Below are positions 62,748 through 64,000 of a stretch of 64,000 nucleotides of DNA, piece after piece. Source of the DNA: Micrococcales bacterium (lineage in GTDB: Bacteria > Actinomycetota > Actinomycetes > S36-B12 > UBA10799); NCBI GenBank assembly GCA_016719135.1, contig JADKAV010000009.1, forward strand, positions 84,128-148,127. The letters are read 5' to 3'. The notes under the pieces are model-generated. The model was not told where the DNA came from. It did not search any database and was given only the letters and a program-made list of their open reading frames with translations. The translations under genes and the position numbers were made by a program. Position 1 is the stretch's first letter. Each line of letters opens with the position of its first letter.

Positions 62748-63758
62748 ATGATTGCCGTAGCCCTGCTTGCCGCGACGCTTGCCGCATCTCCTGGGCCGGT
62801 GGATCTTCAACAGGTCGCCAAGGGTCTGGGACAGCCCACGAGTGTCGTCGCAGCGCCCAACGGAAACCTCTTCGTCACCGAGAAGACGGGCCGGATCGTC
62901 AAGGTCACGCCATCGGGGAAGAAGCGGACGTGGTTCCGGATCCCGGTATCGACCGACGGCGAACAAGGGCTTCTGTCCATGGTCCGTCTCGATACGAAAA
63001 GGTTCTACGCGGCCTACACCGATTCGAAGGGTGCGCTGCAGGTCTCCCGCTTCCGCAAGGGCGGCGGGGAGCGCAAGATCATCAGGATCAAACACCCCCG
63101 CTACACCAATCACAACGGCGGGCAGTTGGCTCTGCACAAAGGCCTGCTGTACATCTCGACCGGTGATGGCGGCGGCAGCGGCGACCCGTATCGCGCGGCC
63201 GGTGACCTCCGCGACCTGCGGGGCAAGATCTTACGCATCGATCCGACCTGCAAGAAGCGGTATTGCATCCCGAGCGGCAACCCCAGATCTGCGAGACGCG
63301 AAATCATCGCAGCCGGCCTGCGCAATCCCTGGCGGTTCAGCATCGACCCCGTCACGCAGCGACTGTGGATCGGTGACGTCGGACAGAACGCGTTCGAGGA
63401 GATCGATCGGATGTCCGTCAATGGACCACGGCGCGATTTCGGGTGGTCCTGCTGGGAGGCGCGCAGCCGGTTCAATGCGGATGACTGCTCCGGACGCAGT
63501 GTTCGCAAACCCGTGCTCGCGTACGGTCGCTCCGCCGGCGAGAGCGTAACGGGCGGGTACGTCTATCGAGGCCGTGATCTACCACGGTTGCGCGGCTGGT
63601 ATGTGTTCGGCGACTTCATCAGCGGGCAGATCTGGGCGTACAAAGGTGGCAAGAAGATCAGCATCGGCACCGCCAGGGGTGTGACGTCGTTCGGGCTGAC
63701 AGCTTTCGGTGAACTGCTACTGACAACTATCGATGGACGAGTCCTGCGGGTCGAGTAG
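62748..63758 (+). CDS. Secreted glucose/sorbosone-type sugar dehydrogenase
   Basis: This is a 336-residue exported beta-propeller dehydrogenase. A short signal peptide (IAVALLAATLAASPGPV) precedes the GSDH domain: QPTSVVAAPNGNLFVTEKTG, the metal/PQQ-site YTNHNGGQLALHKGLLYIST, GDGGGSGDPYRAAGDL, and RNPWRFSIDPVTQRLWIGDV. The Cys pair in TCKKRYCIPSG may form a disulfide. Like soluble aldose sugar dehydrogenases it probably uses PQQ. The start is ATG 62748. Confidence 0.85.
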   Translation: MIAVALLAATLAASPGPVDLQQVAKGLGQPTSVVAAPNGNLFVTEKTGRIVKVTPSGKKRTWFRIPVSTDGEQGLLSMVRLDTKRFYAAYTDSKGALQVSRFRKGGGERKIIRIKHPRYTNHNGGQLALHKGLLYISTGDGGGSGDPYRAAGDLRDLRGKILRIDPTCKKRYCIPSGNPRSARREIIAAGLRNPWRFSIDPVTQRLWIGDVGQNAFEEIDRMSVNGPRRDFGWSCWEARSRFNADDCSGRSVRKPVLAYGRSAGESVTGGYVYRGRDLPRLRGWYVFGDFISGQIWAYKGGKKISIGTARGVTSFGLTAFGELLLTTIDGRVLRVE

Positions 63759-63759
63759 C

Positions 63760-63999
63760 GCTGGTCCTCTCGTCGCGGTGTCCCGGTCCCCGGCGACCAC
63801 GGGACCGCGCAAACGGGCCGGTCTGGGGCGGTGCGACGGCGGCACCTGCGATGCGGAACAGTGCACTGTTGGCTTGCCGGTTCCGTCTCAGTCGGATCGC
63901 GGTGGTTTTCCCGCTGGACACGCAGACTGGTGAGACGCCACAGAGGGCCGCAGTGCGCTGGCGCCGGGCCTGAATGTTCGGCCGCGCTGGCTCACCCGC
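63760..63999 (-). mobile_element. IS110-family transposase remnant (cut by the edge)
   Basis: Read on the minus strand from 63999, the sequence gives TAALCGVSPVCVSSGKTTAI then RLRRNRQANSALFRIAGAAV. This is the well-known C-terminal block of IS110/IS1111 transposases (AALCGVSPxxxSSGKT...NRGGNRQAN). Two or three Gly codons expected before NRQAN are missing, and the frame becomes degenerate afterwards (PPQTGPFARSRGRRG). The element is a decayed fragment continuing past the right edge. No terminal repeat was found. Confidence 0.75.
63784..63807 (+). terminator. Possible terminator hairpin
   Basis: CGGTCCC and GGGACCG (perfect 7-bp arms, 10-base loop) lie 26 bases after the sugar dehydrogenase stop. 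There is no T run. It may end that transcript, but it lies inside the transposase remnant. Confidence 0.35.
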
Positions 64000-64000
64000 C

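Overview
The window comes from a high-GC actinobacterium. GTG starts are frequent, stop and start codons often overlap (ATGA, GTGA), and the gene set is actinobacterial: a MenJ-type menaquinone reductase, a DprE2-like arabinan-precursor reductase, DUF222/HNH 13E12-type proteins, a UgpC/MsiK-type sugar ATPase, DUF1707, DUF2505, DUF6325 and SHOCT proteins, Arr, polyphosphate glucokinase and a PPi-type phosphofructokinase. I would not name a genus. The sequence looks chromosomal: mostly housekeeping and accessory metabolism, with no phage, plasmid or CRISPR locus. The only insertion-sequence trace is a decayed IS110-type remnant cut by the right edge.

Layout. 1-7.7 kb: partial dprE2-like gene, a frameshifted HNH gene, an exonuclease, a frameshifted P1B-5 metal ATPase with a C-terminal hemerythrin domain, patatin, GNAT and a small membrane protein. 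7.8-11.0 kb: tetR plus an ABC exporter whose permease is an internal duplication. 11.0-17.2 kb, mostly minus strand: menJ, a TspO-like protein, VOC and PLP enzymes, an SGNH hydrolase. 17.4-24.3 kb: lycopene cyclase bracketed by two copies of a structured repeat, a second ABC exporter, an amidotransferase coupled to arr, a BCCT transporter relic, an MFS gene, tRNA-Arg(ACG). 24.4-33.1 kb: an anchored serine hydrolase with tetR, DUF6325/SHOCT, an array of 46-bp tandem repeats in front of an intact HNH gene, tetR with a DHA2 efflux pump, a fasciclin protein and a lytic transglycosylase. 33.4-36.8 kb: a four-gene ABC/TetR operon with two ATPases. 36.8-45.3 kb: an alpha-glucoside uptake and hydrolysis locus (malF-malG-ATPase-binding protein-GH13 glucosidase) beside a PucR-type regulator. 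45.4-54.2 kb: HAD phosphatase, a lipoprotein, ppk2, membrane-stress DUF proteins, a frameshifted PPi-phosphofructokinase and a class II amidotransferase. 54.2-64 kb: a repeat block, a collagen-like secreted protein, a FadE5-like acyl-CoA dehydrogenase interrupted by an in-frame TAA, aquaporin with a K+ channel, polyphosphate glucokinase, a flippase-like membrane protein, aldehyde dehydrogenase, a sugar dehydrogenase and the IS110 remnant.

How the genes work together. Imported alpha-glucosides would be cut by the GH13 enzyme, phosphorylated by polyphosphate glucokinase and passed through a PPi-type phosphofructokinase, with PPK2 linking polyphosphate to nucleotides. This gives a polyphosphate/pyrophosphate-leaning sugar metabolism. 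Three TetR genes sit at exporters, and two of them carry palindromic operators over their own start codons.

The least explained signal is a family of about 120-bp intergenic elements (13.56, 17.26, 18.60 and 44.00 kb). Each has about three 19-bp GTTGGA units followed by about three inverted TCCAAC units. A second hairpin family (GGCGTTGTTGGG/CCCAACAACG) occurs at 24.34 and 54.2-54.5 kb. Three genes carry single-base frame breaks and a fourth an in-frame stop, although coding quality continues downstream. Real decay and assembly error must be separated before these are called pseudogenes.
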